This document shows positions 12,057-24,239 of a DNA stretch of 64,000 nt, piece by piece (positions within the stretch are counted from its first letter, which is position 1; each line of letters begins with the position of its first letter). The notes under the pieces were generated by a model, which was given only the letters and a program-made list of their open reading frames with translations, had not been told where the DNA came from and did not search any database. Made by a program: the position numbers and the translations under genes. Location: the NCBI GenBank assembly GCA_034440615.1, contig JAOTOM010004800.1, forward strand, positions 215,001 to 279,000. Reading direction: 5' to 3'. Origin of the DNA: Ashinkailepas kermadecensis. Lineage: Eukaryota; Arthropoda; Thecostraca; Neolepadidae.

Positions 12057-12767
12057 CGCGCCGCTCTGCCGCTTCGACCAGACTGGGCCGGCCTGCGTGC
12101 ACGATCGGCAGGTGTGCACGCGCATGCACGACCCTGCTACGTACGCAACGTGTCCTCGCCTCCAAAGGCTACAAGTCAGCGTGGGTGGATGATGCTACAG
12201 AGCAGGCGGGCACATTTATATTTGAAGGCTAGCCAGGATACCCCCGTGGCAGCGTATCATCGCTGTTCCTCATGTGGTTCGGCTTGTATTTTTAGAACAT
12301 ATTAAGCTGTTGTACTGAACTTTTCTTTCCGTATCTGGTCATTGCAATCACTTAATAAATGTCATTACATATTTCTTGGTGTCTCAATTTTGATGCATTT
12401 ATGCACGCTTTTTAGGTCTAAAAACGGCATGCTTGGCACCCACCGATATAGGTGTAAATATTTGTCCGCGTCTACTCATAGGCAATTATTGTAATATCGA
12501 ATACTACTTGAAAAGATCCGTCGACATAGAACGCAGCGCGCAGAAAAGGAAGAGGGGAGCATATCCTGTCACACCTAATCTGTCCTGAGATACCCCTTCC
12601 CTCAAGGTCACATATTTCCGATACCTTAGCCGTATTAGCCTTGCGAAGTTGCATCCAGCTTAGATGTCTTTGTGCCCCTCCCGCTGCACTTTGTGCCCCT
12701 CTCGACTGCTCAGTTATTACACGCTCCCCACTTCACCGTGCGATCACCACGGGGGGTAATGAGGGCA
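12057..12767. other. Unassigned sequence
   Basis: The GC-rich array gives way to ordinary sequence without recognised genes or repeats. Confidence 0.3.
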
Positions 12768-12975
12768 GTGCTCCTTATGCACCGTTCGGATCACATGGGA
12801 TACCAACATTGACAGCAAATATCTGGCCAAGACTGACGGATATCCACCAGCACGATTAGATGCTGGGGTATGGGGAGTGGTGCTCTTTGTGCAACAGTCG
12901 GATCACGTGGTGTACCAAGCTTAACAAACATATATCTGCCCAGGACCGATGAACATACACCAGCATCATTAGCGT
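12768..12975. repeat. Diverged direct duplication, period 112 bp
   Basis: Two copies start at 12768 and 12880. They share GTGCTC-TT-TGCA, CGGATCAC, ATATCTG, CCAGCA and ATTAG in order, at roughly 70-75 percent identity by eye. Confidence 0.65.
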
Positions 12976-13690
12976 GACTGTGGTTCACCCATTATGGACT
13001 GGATTATCACACTTCGATGAACCAAAACCTGAACAACTTGACTTAATATCACGGAACACCTTGTTCGTCGCGCTTGTTCAGCGTAGTTCGGTGTGTGTGA
13101 CGTCACACCACTCCAGGAAGCAGTACATCCTAATGCACCGTTGTGACGTTAGAGTTGCCGTACGTCATCTGTATTGTTCTCCATGCTCTTGATTGTCGTG
13201 TAAGGAATTTCCTTGAACACGCTGGCGACACTCAATTTGCGGGCTACTCAGAGCATGCTTCCTCTTCGTGTGACACAATCCAACAGCATGGATGATGTGG
13301 ATGATGTTACGCACGGTGTTGTGGATGGCGAAATCAATGGCATGGCCGGCACTGGGAATAAATAGCTGGCATCAAATAACCGCCTAACGTGCATGCTCAG
13401 ATTGGACAATGCGAACATTTAGAGGTCACGTTCATCAGAAGTGAGGAAATGGCAGATACGTAGCGATGTACAGTTCATAGCTGCCACTGGTTTCGTTGGA
13501 CGTCAGTGTTTATGGTAATGCACAGAGGGAAGTTCGATATCCGGTTGGGCCAAAAGCATGGATTAATGAACAAACAAACCAAAACTGAATCACGGGTCAT
13601 TAAGCTAGGCCTACTCCTAATGAAAAATCTACCTTTGACAGATTGAAAAGGAAGGACATTTCACTCATCTGATTAAATTTGGTACTGATG

Positions 13691-13766
<76 letters not shown>
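13691..13766. repeat. (AT)n microsatellite
   Basis: A pure AT tract of about 75 bases that ends 150 bases before a tRNA-like segment on the minus strand. Confidence 0.95.
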
Positions 13767-13769
<3 letters not shown>

Positions 13770-13911
13770 GACAACATGGCCAACATCAAGCCGAAGTGCG
13801 GTAGCAAACCGACAATCTCCGGGCTCATTTACGATGCACTCAGTCCATTTGAAATATAGCGTTTTTGCTTTCCCATGTCGAATGGTCGCTGGGATGCCGG
13901 AAATGGGCGGG

Positions 13912-13975
13912 GTTAGTGAGCCTCGAACCCGCAACCATTCAATCCGGACGCTGCCGCGTTGACCAGATTGGGACC
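13912..13975 (-). repeat. tRNA-like fragment, probable SINE head
   Basis: On the minus strand an A-box-like stretch (CTGGTCAACGCGG) is followed about 35 bases later by GCGGGTTCGAGGCTC, which matches an RNA polymerase III B box. No complete cloverleaf can be drawn, so it is more likely SINE-derived than a working tRNA. Confidence 0.4.
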
Positions 13976-14084
13976 ATTCCACGTCACTGCATGTGCCCGT
14001 TACGGCGAGAGCAGTGACTGCAAGTGGTGCGGTTGGAACGGGCCGGCTCAAAACGGCTCAGTCGACGCTCATGATGCTGGCCTT

Positions 14085-14350
14085 CCCCAGCCGGCGACCG
14101 AAGGCTTCCTCCCCCAGCCGGCGACCGCAGACCGCCTCCCTCAGCCGGCGACCGCAGACTGCCTCCCCCAGTCGGCGACCGCAGACTGCCTCCCCCAGCC
14201 GGCGACCGCAGACTGCCTCCCCCAGTCGGCGACCGCAGACTGCCTCCTCCAGCTGGCGACCGCAGACTGCCTCCCCCAGCCGGCGACCGCAGACTGCCTC
14301 CCTCATTTGGCGTGCACGTGCCGACCTTCCCCAGTCGGCGACCGCAGACG
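14085..14350. repeat. 27-bp minisatellite, 8 copies plus a diverged end
   Basis: Units begin at 14085 and every 27 bases to 14274, each CCCCAGCCGGCGACCGCAGA followed by CTGCCTC. The period is a multiple of three, which keeps frames of 116-207 codons open on both strands. I treat those as by-products. Confidence 0.95.
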
Positions 14351-15600
14351 ACAGCTGACAGACGTGCTTACAAAACGGTCGAGCCGTCCGCGCTGCGGCC
14401 GCGGCCACGGTCCGATCGTGTCCGATAGAGCGGGTAAGCCGTCGCGACGCGCGACGCCTGCACTCTGGCGGCGCGGTTACCCGCCGGACACCGGTCCGGC
14501 CTCCAGCCCGATCCAGCGGCAGGTTGGCGGACAGCCAGATCGCGGCACGGCCTCGCGTGGCCGCACTCGACGGCCGCGCTGACGCACGTGTGGCGGTGCG
14601 TGTTGGTGCACGGCCAATGTTAATTGTACGTGTCCATCTGGTCGGGCGCTGACGTCAGAGGCGACGATGCGTTTGGCCGATCAGGCCGAGCGCATCGTCG
14701 CCGCGCCGGCCTACAAACGCATCGCAAGGCCGCGCCGGCTTACAGAATAGCCAAGATCGCACTTGGCGCTCGCCGGCCCAGCATGCCGCCAGCTGACTGT
14801 GTGGCCCACATGTTGGCCGGCGGCTGCTCCGATATACATCGCGTTCTGCGGCATGGGGGCAAAACGGAGGTTGGATTGTACACACCCGTCCACATAGCTC
14901 GCACTGGCACAAATAATTTGTATTATAATAGGACTCAATTTGCATCAATAATTATCAATGCACGCGAGACACTGACGTTGAGGAAGAGGACCGGCTTATA
15001 TCGGCGAATACAACAAATGAACACACCACCAAACATTACAAACAATCGGTAAACCGCTTTAGTGCGCTCGACCCTCAGTGCGACACACAGAAACCGGTCA
15101 CCACCATGGGCCCAGCCAAGTTTTCCTAAAAGGGTCCCCAACCACCTCCCCCGAAAGAAAACATTTTTCCTGAGAAGGCTTTCTACGCGCTTCTCGCGCT
15201 GGAAAGTTTTTTTTGCATGGTGAAAATCCAAATTTTATTTTCTACTCTAGTGCAATTTTTGCCAAGGGGCCGATCCCGTCCCCTGGCTGCACCTCTGGTC
15301 ACTGCGTGTGTGACTCTTTGGGCCCGGTAGCCACGTCTGTGACTCTTAGGGATGGATCATCGCGTCTGTGACTCTTAGGGATCTGCTACCACGTCTGCGG
15401 AACTCGTGAAATACTCTAGATGCTAACAAGTTAATTTTTATGGCGGACACTTCCACCATTTTCAATCTGTAGCGACAGCGTTCAAGGGTCAGCCCGATCG
15501 AGAGCTTGACCCAGAACTCGGCCGCGATCCCGCGATACGTTGGTATCACCCAAACACACTGAGGTATCATCGCAGCTGCCCCGGTACGGTGGCTGCCAAC
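14351..15600. other. CpG-rich then ordinary sequence
   Basis: 14351-14780 is rich in CG dinucleotides and could be a CpG island or satellite edge. A strong hairpin lies at 14660-14702 (12-bp stem GGCGACGATGCG with GGCC pairing inside the loop). The short phrase about 'gtgactcttaggg' recurs three times at 15305-15385. No gene is recognised. Confidence 0.35.
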
Positions 15601-15604
15601 GGGA

Positions 15605-16382
15605 GTCGGTCGTTGTCACTGGAGCGGCCGGCGCTCCTCCCCGGTGTGGGAGACGGTCCTTGTCACTGGAGCGGCCGGCGCTCCTCCCCGGTGTGGGAAA
15701 CGGTCCTTGTCACTGGAGCGGCCGGCGCTCCTCCCCGGTGTGGGAGACGGTCATTGTCACTGGAGCGGCCGGCGCTCCTCCCCGGTGTGGGAGACGGTCG
15801 TTGTCACTGGAGCGGCCGGCGCTCCTCCCCGGTGTGGGAGACGGTCGCTTGTCACTGGAGCGGCCGGCGCTCCTCCCCGGTGTGGGAGACGGTCGCTGTC
15901 ACTGGAGCGGCCGGCGCTCCTCCCCGGTGTGGGAGACGGTCCTTGTCACTGGAGCGGCCGGCGCTCCTCCCCGGTGTGGGAGACGGTCGTTGTCACTGGA
16001 GCGGCCGGCGCTCCTCCCCGGTGTGGGAGACGGTCCTTGTCACTGGAGCGGCCGGCGCTCCTCCCCGGTGTGGGAGACGGTCCTTGTCACTGGAGCGGCC
16101 GGGGCTCCTCCCCGGTGTGGGAGACGGTCCTTGTCACTGGAGCAGCCGGCGCTCCTCCCCGATGTGGGAGACGGTCGCTGTCACTGGAGCGGCCGGCGCT
16201 ACTCCCCGGTGTGGGAGACGGTCCTTGTCACTGGAGCGGCCGGCGCTCCTCCCCGGTGTGGGAGACGGTCGCTGTCACTGGAGCGGCCGGGGCTCCTCCC
16301 CGGTGTGGGAGACGGTCCTTGTCACTGGAGCGGCCGGCGCTCCTCCCCGGTGTGGGAGACGGTCGTTGTCACTGGAGCGGCA
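15605..16382. repeat. 47-bp minisatellite, about 16.5 copies
   Basis: The tandem unit is 47 bp and contains GTCACTGGAGCGGCCGGCGC and TCCTCCCCGGTGTGGGAGAC. Copies are highly similar; one has an extra base (near 15847) and a few carry single substitutions. Each unit has two possible hairpins: GGAGCG/CGCTCC with a 5-base loop, and CTCC/GGAG. Because 47 is prime to three, all plus frames are open and encode the same peptide with a 47-residue period. The resulting 266-294 codon frames are therefore not evidence of coding. Confidence 0.95.
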
Positions 16383-16800
16383 AAAGACAAAAAGTCGAAA
16401 GACGAAAAGTCGAATGGAGAATAGTCATCATTGATAAAATATAAATGGATAGAAGACTAAAGCTATCAGAGTCAAACAGTCGAAAGGACAAAGCGTCGAA
16501 GGTAGGAAAGTCGAAGGGACAATAGCGAAATTGGAACACAAGTCTAACGAACCTAAAGTATAAAGTCGAAGCGATAATTATCCAACAAACAAAAAGTCAA
16601 AAGGACAAAATTCGTGGGAAGAAATGCAGAACGGAGAAAGTCAAATGGAAAAAATCAAACGGACTAATAGTGGAAAGCATACAAAGTTGAACGGACAAAA
16701 GTCAAAACACAAAAAGTAAAAAAAGCATATAGGTCTAAGAGATAATGGTCAAAATGATCCAAGTCGAAAGGACAAGAGTCAAATGGGAGAAGGAAAAGGA
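16383..16800. repeat. Degenerate AGTCGAAAGGACAAA repeat
   Basis: Purine-rich sequence with at least ten imperfect reiterations of GTCGAAAGGACAAA at irregular 16-30 base spacing. It begins exactly where the 47-bp array stops. Confidence 0.75.
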
Positions 16801-16808
16801 ACGGCACA

Positions 16809-17020
<212 letters not shown>

Positions 17021-19118
17021 GCAAATTGAGCAATTCGTAATTTTTCTTACAAATTTCTTCCTGCGAACAAGCTGAATTAGGTCGGGTGGCCTACGTCACG
17101 AGAGGGGTGGAGCTTCCCGTGTGGTGCCCTGATCAGGATACCAACGGGCAACTGGGGCGGGTAGATCTGGAGAAACGGTTCTTCGGCGGCCAAGCACGTC
17201 GACTGCCTCCCTATGGAAGGATCTCGTGTTTGCTGTTTGAAACCGCTGGATCTCCTCTTCAGCAACTGAATCATTTCCGCATAAGGCATGCTTATTCAGC
17301 AAACATATCTTCCCATCCGCACGATAAGCCGTCACTGTAGCGTCGGAAGTGCATTAGTGGGCTCGGCACGTTTCCATAGATCTCTGAAATGTCGCTTCCA
17401 ATGAATGGCCAAAGTTGGGCTAACTTTAGCTTTGCTCCGACCAGACGGGTCACGGCGCGGAAAATCGTACTCGCTCGTGCTTCGACGGCGCTCCTCGGAC
17501 GCCACAATTTCCCTGATAAACAACGACCGACGGTGTTATCGGCGAACAATCACACTTTCATTAGGGGCGCTGTTTCGCCGAGCCGGGCAATTGTGACGAC
17601 CGTCAGCCGCGGTCATCGCTGGACGGCGCAGATAGGATCGCCACAACAGTGGAGCACTGCGACGCGTCGCACGTGTCGTCGACGATATCGGCGCGCCTGT
17701 GCGCCTGTACGGGCGATAATTCACCGATACGACGTCAAGCGGACGCCGGCGCGCGCCGATAGCGGCGTTTATTTTATTTCCCCTTGAAAAGAACGCCGCG
17801 CGGTTATAGTTTTATCAGCTGTCGCCGGCCGCCTGTGGGGCCGACGTTGTGCAGGGGTGTGACGGGGCGCGCACCCAGCGCCATCGGGCCATCGCTGTGA
17901 CGTCCCTGTAGGCTGGGGACGCACGACTATTGTATGGTTGGTAGCTTGGTAAGCCTGTTGGTGGCGTGATGCTCACTAGGCAAGTTCGCTGCCTATTAGG
18001 ACATTTGGTTTCCTCCCAAACCAAAGTGAAACATCTTTAAAATTTGTCTCCTGATGTTCTTCCCCCATCAAACCAGACTTGAGCTTGAATGCCGCAACAG
18101 ATGGGGGAACGAGAAGGTTTTGGTCGACTTTTGCATGCAGCGTCATACGCGTACTGTTATATTTTACGAAGTATAAGAGAACACTTCCCCGTCCCCGCCG
18201 TGGCGACGGCCGTGGCCTCTGGGAAGAAACCACCATTGGTTCTGTGAACAGCAACAAAAACAGCGACCTATTTTTTCTTTAAAATATGCTTGTTCTTACG
18301 TTGCTCAGCGCAGCGGAAATGCAGCGTTTTGGCAGGCAGCATTGCATATTATTGCATCACAGAAGCAAGCACAATCCACTTTTACAAGTAGGCCACTACT
18401 TGTGGTTGTCAATCACAGCTTCAAAAAAGCTAATAACAATCCCAATGATATATAATGTAGAGTGCATAAAAACGCGAAGATGTCCATGCAGCTGCGCCTC
18501 AGCCAACAGCGGTGACGATCTGAACGCTTTTCGAAGTCAGCGCGCATTATTAGATGGAGCTCATAACCGATAGTCGGCGCGCAAACTATGGAGCTCGTAA
18601 CCGATAGCGTGGTCATTGCAGGCCTTGGTAGCGTGTTTAGTATTCAGATTGTCACCGAAGGTACGTCGATTTTTGTACTTTGATGCAGAATATTGTGCAG
18701 AAGTGCACACATAGTTTTGGTTAGGGATAGTCTGAAAAAGGCCGAAAAAGGCTGTCCTCAGTTCTTATTTTGATGTCGCTTTACTTCGAGACCCCGTAAG
18801 TTCGCAAATTATGCCTTCATCACTTAGTGGAGTTTTAATACACAGATATTGCATGGAGTTATGATCAAATAGACATAACAACGTACAGACGTTTTTGGTT
18901 TCAGCGAAGGTACGTTTAAATTCAGCATAGTCAAATACTCAGTAGTGCACTTATTTATCGGCACCAATTTTTCGTGAACCTGTGCATGCGAATAGCACAA
19001 ATAACTTCAGGTCGAATGGTGTCAGAGATTGCTTAAGACCGGTACTGGTAACATTTCGTGGCCCATGCTTTTCATGCTATGATCGACGGTTCCAGGATGC
19101 CCACCATCGACGTGTGTG
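17021..19118. other. Unassigned sequence
   Basis: 17430-17780 is CpG-rich; the remainder is ordinary. Two copies of a phrase including ATGGAGCTC and AACCGATAG lie at 18553-18607. No gene or element is recognised. Confidence 0.3.
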
Positions 19119-19259
19119 CGGTATCGGTGGTGTTGCCGCACTAAGCTTCCTCGGAGTGATTTCAGCGGTATTGATGGTGTTGCCGCACTAAGCTTCCTCT
19201 GAGTGATTTCAGCGGTATCGGTGGTGTTGCCGCACTAAGCCTCCTCGGAGTTATTTCAG
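19119..19259. repeat. 47-bp tandem repeat, 3 copies
   Basis: Units start at 19119, 19166 and 19213. Each contains GGTGTTGCCGCACTAAGC and CCTC-GAGT-ATTTCAG with few differences. Confidence 0.9.
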
Positions 19260-20100
19260 CGATGTCAGTAACCCTGTGGTCTTGTTTCAATCATCACCGG
19301 TGAAGTCACTTCAGGTTGGATCAATCTATTTAAAATGCTCCATTTTGGAATGTTTACTAAGATTGCCTAGGATTACTTTGAGCCCTTGACCTGTGACCTT
19401 GATGACTCCATGTTAGAGTTTCTCGACCCCCATGCACGGACAGTTGTGCGTCTCCATTTTTCTCATTCTTCGTGGTGTTAGGAGCGGACTAAATCCATCG
19501 CCATTGTCCACTAGGAACGGTGTTCCGACGCCCGCCCCCATGCAAAATGCGTTAGCATATGATCGTAGTTTGTTGAAGAGTGTCAAGTTTACTTGGTGTT
19601 TAATGTGCGTAGTTGTTTCATAATATGTCGTACAATCGGTGTTCTTTGTTCTCAAATGATTCAAGTGAAAACAACGACCTCGATTGACCTTGGGTGTTAA
19701 TGACATTGGGCGATTTTCGTGCGCTGCCGAATAATTGGAGGTCGTTGTCCGTGTTATTCAGGTTACTAGCAAATGCCATATGATGGCAACCAAAATTCAT
19801 AGATTTAAGATTTTTGGCTTCAACCAAGATACAATGCTTAATCCGGCATTGGAAAGCACAGACGTAAATGATGGTCATAATCAGGAGAAAATAAGCTTGA
19901 ACAGCTTCCTTGTATTCAATTACTTGCACCTCAATTTTGAGATATTCTGGCACCTTCAAGTCCTTCGGAGTGTCCTGTGTGCTTATATGCGCTTTCAGGG
20001 GCGTTGGAAGGGCAGTGAGAAGTGAAGACGCAGCACCATTTTGTGTCGGATCAAGGGCGAAGACTGATCGAGTTGACACTCGTGCATGTGGTACAAAAGT
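19260..20100. other. Unassigned sequence
   Basis: A minus-strand open frame of 225 codons (19618-20295) crosses this stretch, but its first third is the 21-bp array (20104-20262) and the rest has no recognised motif. I do not call it. Confidence 0.3.
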
Positions 20101-20103
20101 AGA

Positions 20104-20262
20104 TCTGAGCTGCCTAGCCCAGTAGATCTGCTGCCTAGCCCAGTAGATCTGCTGCCTAGCCCAGTAGATCTGCTGCCTAGCCCAGTAGATCTGCTGCCTA
20201 GCCCAGTAGATCTGCTGCCTAGCCCAGTAGATCTGCTGCCTAGCCCAGTAGATCTGCTGCTT
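20104..20262. repeat. 21-bp minisatellite, about 7.5 copies
   Basis: Near-identical units of AGATCTGCTGCCTAGCCCAG plus T, each with a BglII site. The period keeps frames open on both strands. Confidence 0.95.
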
Positions 20263-21126
20263 GAGCTGCCCAGTCCGGCCTGGCCCGACTGTCACACTTT
20301 TGAAATCGCAGTTACTTTTCTTGCCACACCGCTCCGCGTTCTTAGATCTTCATTCGGAATCAGATGTCTTCTTTTATGCTTAATTTTTACCACCTTTTCC
20401 AAATACACACCATGCCGTGCCCGGGGGGGGGGGAGGTGGCTCTCGATAGCTCCTCCTCAGGTTTTCCCGCGAAAGCGACTGAATGAGTAGGTGCAGAGAC
20501 AACAAATTTTTAGTAGCTTATTATACATCTGTCTTACATATTTTGTATGAATTCCAGGTCAAAATCATGATAGTTCATTACTCGAAAACAGGTAAAAGGG
20601 GGTGATGCTACAAAATATTAAAAGTGCCGCTAATCGGAGTAGTTGCAACATGTATGCACCAAACTCAGAGCAAGCTATCCTTTCATGAAGATGAACAAAC
20701 TCATATCTGAAAATGTTCATTGAGGTCAAGGTTACTCACGTGAGGTCAGGTCAATTTCCGCATCTTATTTGATTTATGGTTAGCTTGTCACGCCATGACT
20801 GATACAGAGCTTGAAGTAGGCATTCTGGGCTAATTTATTTGTCACAGGTAAATGGCATAAGGTCAGGTCACTTACATATTCTACACAATGTCATCTTATG
20901 CAGAATGTTGCTGTTCTTCGCCAAGTGCTACCTGAATTCGGTTTCAGCGTGCGAAATTCGGTTTCAGCGTCGTGCGACATGAGATTGGATGATACACGAA
21001 TGACCTGAGATAGCCTGATCTCGTGCAAGCTGACGTAATTTGACCTGATTTGACCGTTCTTTTGAATTACTTCCCAAGCAGTGCACGCATAGGGAAAGGT
21101 TGAAGAGGTCGGCTTATCAATTTGTG
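20263..21126. other. Unassigned sequence with many AGGTCA words
   Basis: AGGTCA or TGACCT occurs repeatedly between 20720 and 21060, in loose spacing. A duplicated phrase ATTCGGTTTCAGCG lies at 20936-20969. No gene is recognised. Confidence 0.35.
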
Positions 21127-21182
21127 CATTGGTCCAGCGTGAATCATTGGTCCAGCGTGAATCATTGGTCTGGCGTGAATCC
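21127..21182. repeat. 18-bp tandem repeat, 3 copies
   Basis: ATTGGTCCAGCGTGAATC is repeated three times, the last with CTGG for CCAG. Confidence 0.85.
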
Positions 21183-21429
21183 CCGCGTCCGCCAGTTCGC
21201 CTTCAGCCACTTGTGGTGGGCTCTCAGTAGCTTTTGCAAACAGCTACGAACGCCTTAATCTGCATTGCAACGCTTTTCTGGGTCGGACGGCACTGGAGGA
21301 ACCACCAGCCGCACCCTCGCATTTCCAAAAACACATTTCAAGGTTGGCGTTCACAAGAGGATCAGCACAGCAAATTGCTGCCAACGAGCACAATTGCTGC
21401 CAACGAGCACAACGTAGGGGTGGTGACTT

Positions 21430-21600
21430 CTGGCCATGTTTGAGGGCCCAATGCATGTAGGCAATGGGCGGACCCAAATGGATTGGGGGAACCTCATAGG
21501 GTTCAATTAAAATGTCAATGATTGGGCTGACAAGCCAACATCTGGGTGGGAGCAAGGCCCCTTCAAAGGTATGCAAACAGACACCCATTGTCACATCACT
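21430..21600. repeat. Dispersed GC-rich repeat, copy 2
   Basis: Collinear with the copy at 26460-26620: GGGCCCAATGCATG, GGCAATGGGCGG, CCCAA, GGGTT, then GGGCTGACAAG, GCAAGG-CCC and CAAACAGACACCC. It is a member of an unnamed family. Confidence 0.6.
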
Positions 21601-21651
21601 TCATGCAACGCCAGGGTACAGTGATACATTTCGCGAAGTTTGGGGAGGGGT

Positions 21652-21967
21652 CAGGGGCTGGGGCGGATCCAAGAATTGTCATCGGGGAGAGAGCTTGCCT
21701 GGAGGCGCGCTACTGCGAAAGTATCCGGAGGGTCGCTTCGGCTGAAAATCTGTTGAGGGGAGGGCGATGGGAGCACTCGAGCACACTGAAGGGGCGCCAT
21801 TCTCTCTCAAGAGGACACCATTGCATTCCCAGGGGCGTCTATTCCTCTCCAAGGGTCGCCCCTGGCTGATAAATCCGAGCCTTTCCGGAAGGGCACCCTT
21901 TTCCCGGCCGGAGGGGCGTTACCTTCCATGGCGACACATTCCCCAGTGCCCCCTGCATCTGCCCCTG
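21652..21967. mobile_element. Candidate MITE with CAGGGGC termini, copy 1
   Basis: It begins CAGGGGCTGGGGCGGATCC and ends CATCTGCCCCTG, giving imperfect inverted ends of the CAGGGGCGGATCC kind typical of hAT-type MITEs. Its right 90 bases (TTTTCCCGGCCGGAGGGGCG and on) match the right end of the element at 58604-58858, so the two are one family. No target duplication is evident. Confidence 0.5.
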
Positions 21968-22202
21968 GTTAGGAGGCACCCATAATTTTCTGAGATGAGG
22001 GACCATCATTGGCGATGCTTGCTCGATTTCTTTTTTGTTCAGGGGAAGGATGAGGTGGGTTGGGGTAGTTTGGTCTTTCATTTCACAAAGCCTTTTATCT
22101 TGGAAGGCAATATGATAAACGATGGCGGGGGGTGTGAGGGCGTTGGCGCAGGGTTGTTCTTCCTGGTTACCAGGTTTTCAGGTTTCGAACACAAAATGAA
22201 AT

Positions 22203-22207
<5 letters not shown>

Positions 22208-22264
<57 letters not shown>
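22208..22264. repeat. (AT)n microsatellite
   Basis: A pure AT tract. Confidence 0.95.
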
Positions 22265-22268
<4 letters not shown>

Positions 22269-22516
22269 ATATCCAATGATATTTAGGGAACCTTTGTAGC
22301 ATCCTAGTGCATTATTTGCTCTTAACCATTACATATTCTTCATTCGGGAGACTTGATTCCGGGACGGATACAAGGAAGGGGAGATTGGGAGCATTAGAGG
22401 CAAAAACAACATACGCAGTTGTGATTTATTCCATTTTGACACATAAATGTAACTTACGCAAGGAAATTCAACAACCAAAATGGAAGAGTACTCATTCGAG
22501 GCATACATGTATTTGC

Positions 22517-22539
22517 ACACACACACACACACACACACA

Positions 22540-22627
<88 letters not shown>

Positions 22628-22628
22628 C
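22517..22628. repeat. Compound (AC)n-(AT)n microsatellite
   Basis: About 92 bases of AC with one GCGC interruption run straight into 20 bases of AT. Confidence 0.95.
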
Positions 22629-23630
22629 ATGTTGTGATTTCCTTACAAATACGATATGTCTGCTTTACCCAAGATGTGAATATATTTTATATCCCACAGC
22701 TCTGTATGACGTGCCGTCCAGCCTGATCATGCTAGATGTAACGTGAGCATCTCGCTCTTGTGTATATGGTGATGTACTTTTATTGGCAAATATTTGCATT
22801 CATTGCTTCAAGGTTTGTATTTCGATTTGACAGTTTATAGCAAAAACGTCCAAAGACTTCACTGATATATAATAGTTGTTAGCATCCTGATAATCTTGCT
22901 TTGACATTACATGACGTCATCGACATTGCATCCCGGTGCTTATTAGCCGTTGTGAAACGGGTTAATGACCAGCCCCTCTTCAGCGCCACTGGAGCGACAC
23001 GTATGACGTTTTACACCGGTAAGGTTTGAGGATGGAAATAGTGGCTAGCATACACTCAGATAGGTGCGCAGCTGGTGCCAATCGGGTGTCAACATTTCAC
23101 AGCTGTTCTCGTATTCTCCCTTCTCTGGGCACTCATCTCTTCAGATAAGAAGCGATTCGTGTCCACCTGTGCTGCTCGCATACTGCATCCTTATCGCTCA
23201 CCGTCAACTCTAAAACAGAATATAGCAGAAAGAAAGCTTGACTCCCTGAACAGCAATCCAGCCATGCCTTTTTCTGAACCGTAGTGCTAATTTAGACTTC
23301 ACATTAATTATTACCTGCAGAAAGGCACACACATCAAGCAAAGGGAAGCACTAATGTTGCCGGGGGCATGTTGTGTCAGAAACAGTGCAGATGACAGAAA
23401 CCAACTAAAACTATTTGTGGTCCTTGATGTGCGACAGACTGCTGCACGCACGTGATTCAAACTGGGTGTATTTCCCTGCGAATAATGAATTTCAACCTTT
23501 AATGACTTCACTCAACCGTACTTGAACCTGTTGTGATCCATGCGAGCTCGTGTTGAAAAGTGGCAGATAATTCCAATCAGTTCTGTTCTCTATATTTGCA
23601 TGAATTGCACGCTCCCCGGACAAGACAAAT
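22629..23630. other. Unassigned sequence
   Basis: No gene, repeat or RNA is recognised. Confidence 0.3.
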
Positions 23631-23631
23631 T

Positions 23632-23830
23632 GAACCTGTAGTGCCCGTGCGGGATCCTGTCATTGAACCTGTGGTGCCCGTGCAGAATTATCCTATTGAA
23701 CCTATTGTACCCGTGTAGGATTCTGTGACTCAACCTGTAGTGCCCGTGTAGGGTAATGATATTGAACCTGTAGTGCCCGTGCATAATTATGCAGATGGAC
23801 CTGTAGTGCTGGTATAGAATTATGCTATGA
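23632..23830. repeat. 33-bp degenerate minisatellite, 6 copies
   Basis: Each unit starts near GAACCTGTAGTGCCCGTG and ends in a variable AT-rich half. The conserved half is kept much better than the variable half. Confidence 0.85.
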
Positions 23831-24239
23831 CCACTTTCACTAATCCGGTGGTATGGAAATTTGTACACACACCATCCCCTACATTTTCCTGTAAACCACC
23901 CTTTGCCTCCATCGCCCAGAACGAGCCGTAGACGGCCGGACACAATCTTGGATATGATGATGTATGTCTTAGTTAAAGATTGATAAAACATCCACAGGAA
24001 GAAACGCCGAGCTGCTCAGAAAACCCAAAGGTAAAAACCAAGCGCAAAGTATGGGGTAGCCGTTCGTTTTTTCCCAAATTGGATCGGTTCCTTCCTACCT
24101 ATTGGAGAATAACCTATATATGTGTGTGTCATACGAATCATGAGAGGAAGGCAGCGTGTAACGCGTACCATATAGTCTGTAACTTCACATCAAATCAGTT
24201 CGAACCAGGTAAAATAAAGTCAAATCAGATCAATTGGGG

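Noticed and set aside
11348..12305. Long open frames of 248-383 codons on both strands
   Set aside because: They arise from a 75-bp tandem unit divisible by three; both strands are equally open and no domain is present.
13959..14582. 207-codon plus-strand frame
   Set aside because: More than half is the 27-bp array, and the remainder is CpG-rich with no motif.
15540..16444. Three overlapping 266-294 codon frames
   Set aside because: A 47-bp unit makes all plus frames encode the same periodic peptide, so openness carries no coding information.
19618..20295. 225-codon minus-strand frame as a gene
   Set aside because: Its N-terminal third is the 21-bp minisatellite and the rest matches no family I recognise.
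20720..21060. Nuclear receptor response region (AGGTCA words)
   Set aside because: Half-sites are irregularly spaced, and the same word appears in simple-sequence tracts elsewhere in the window.
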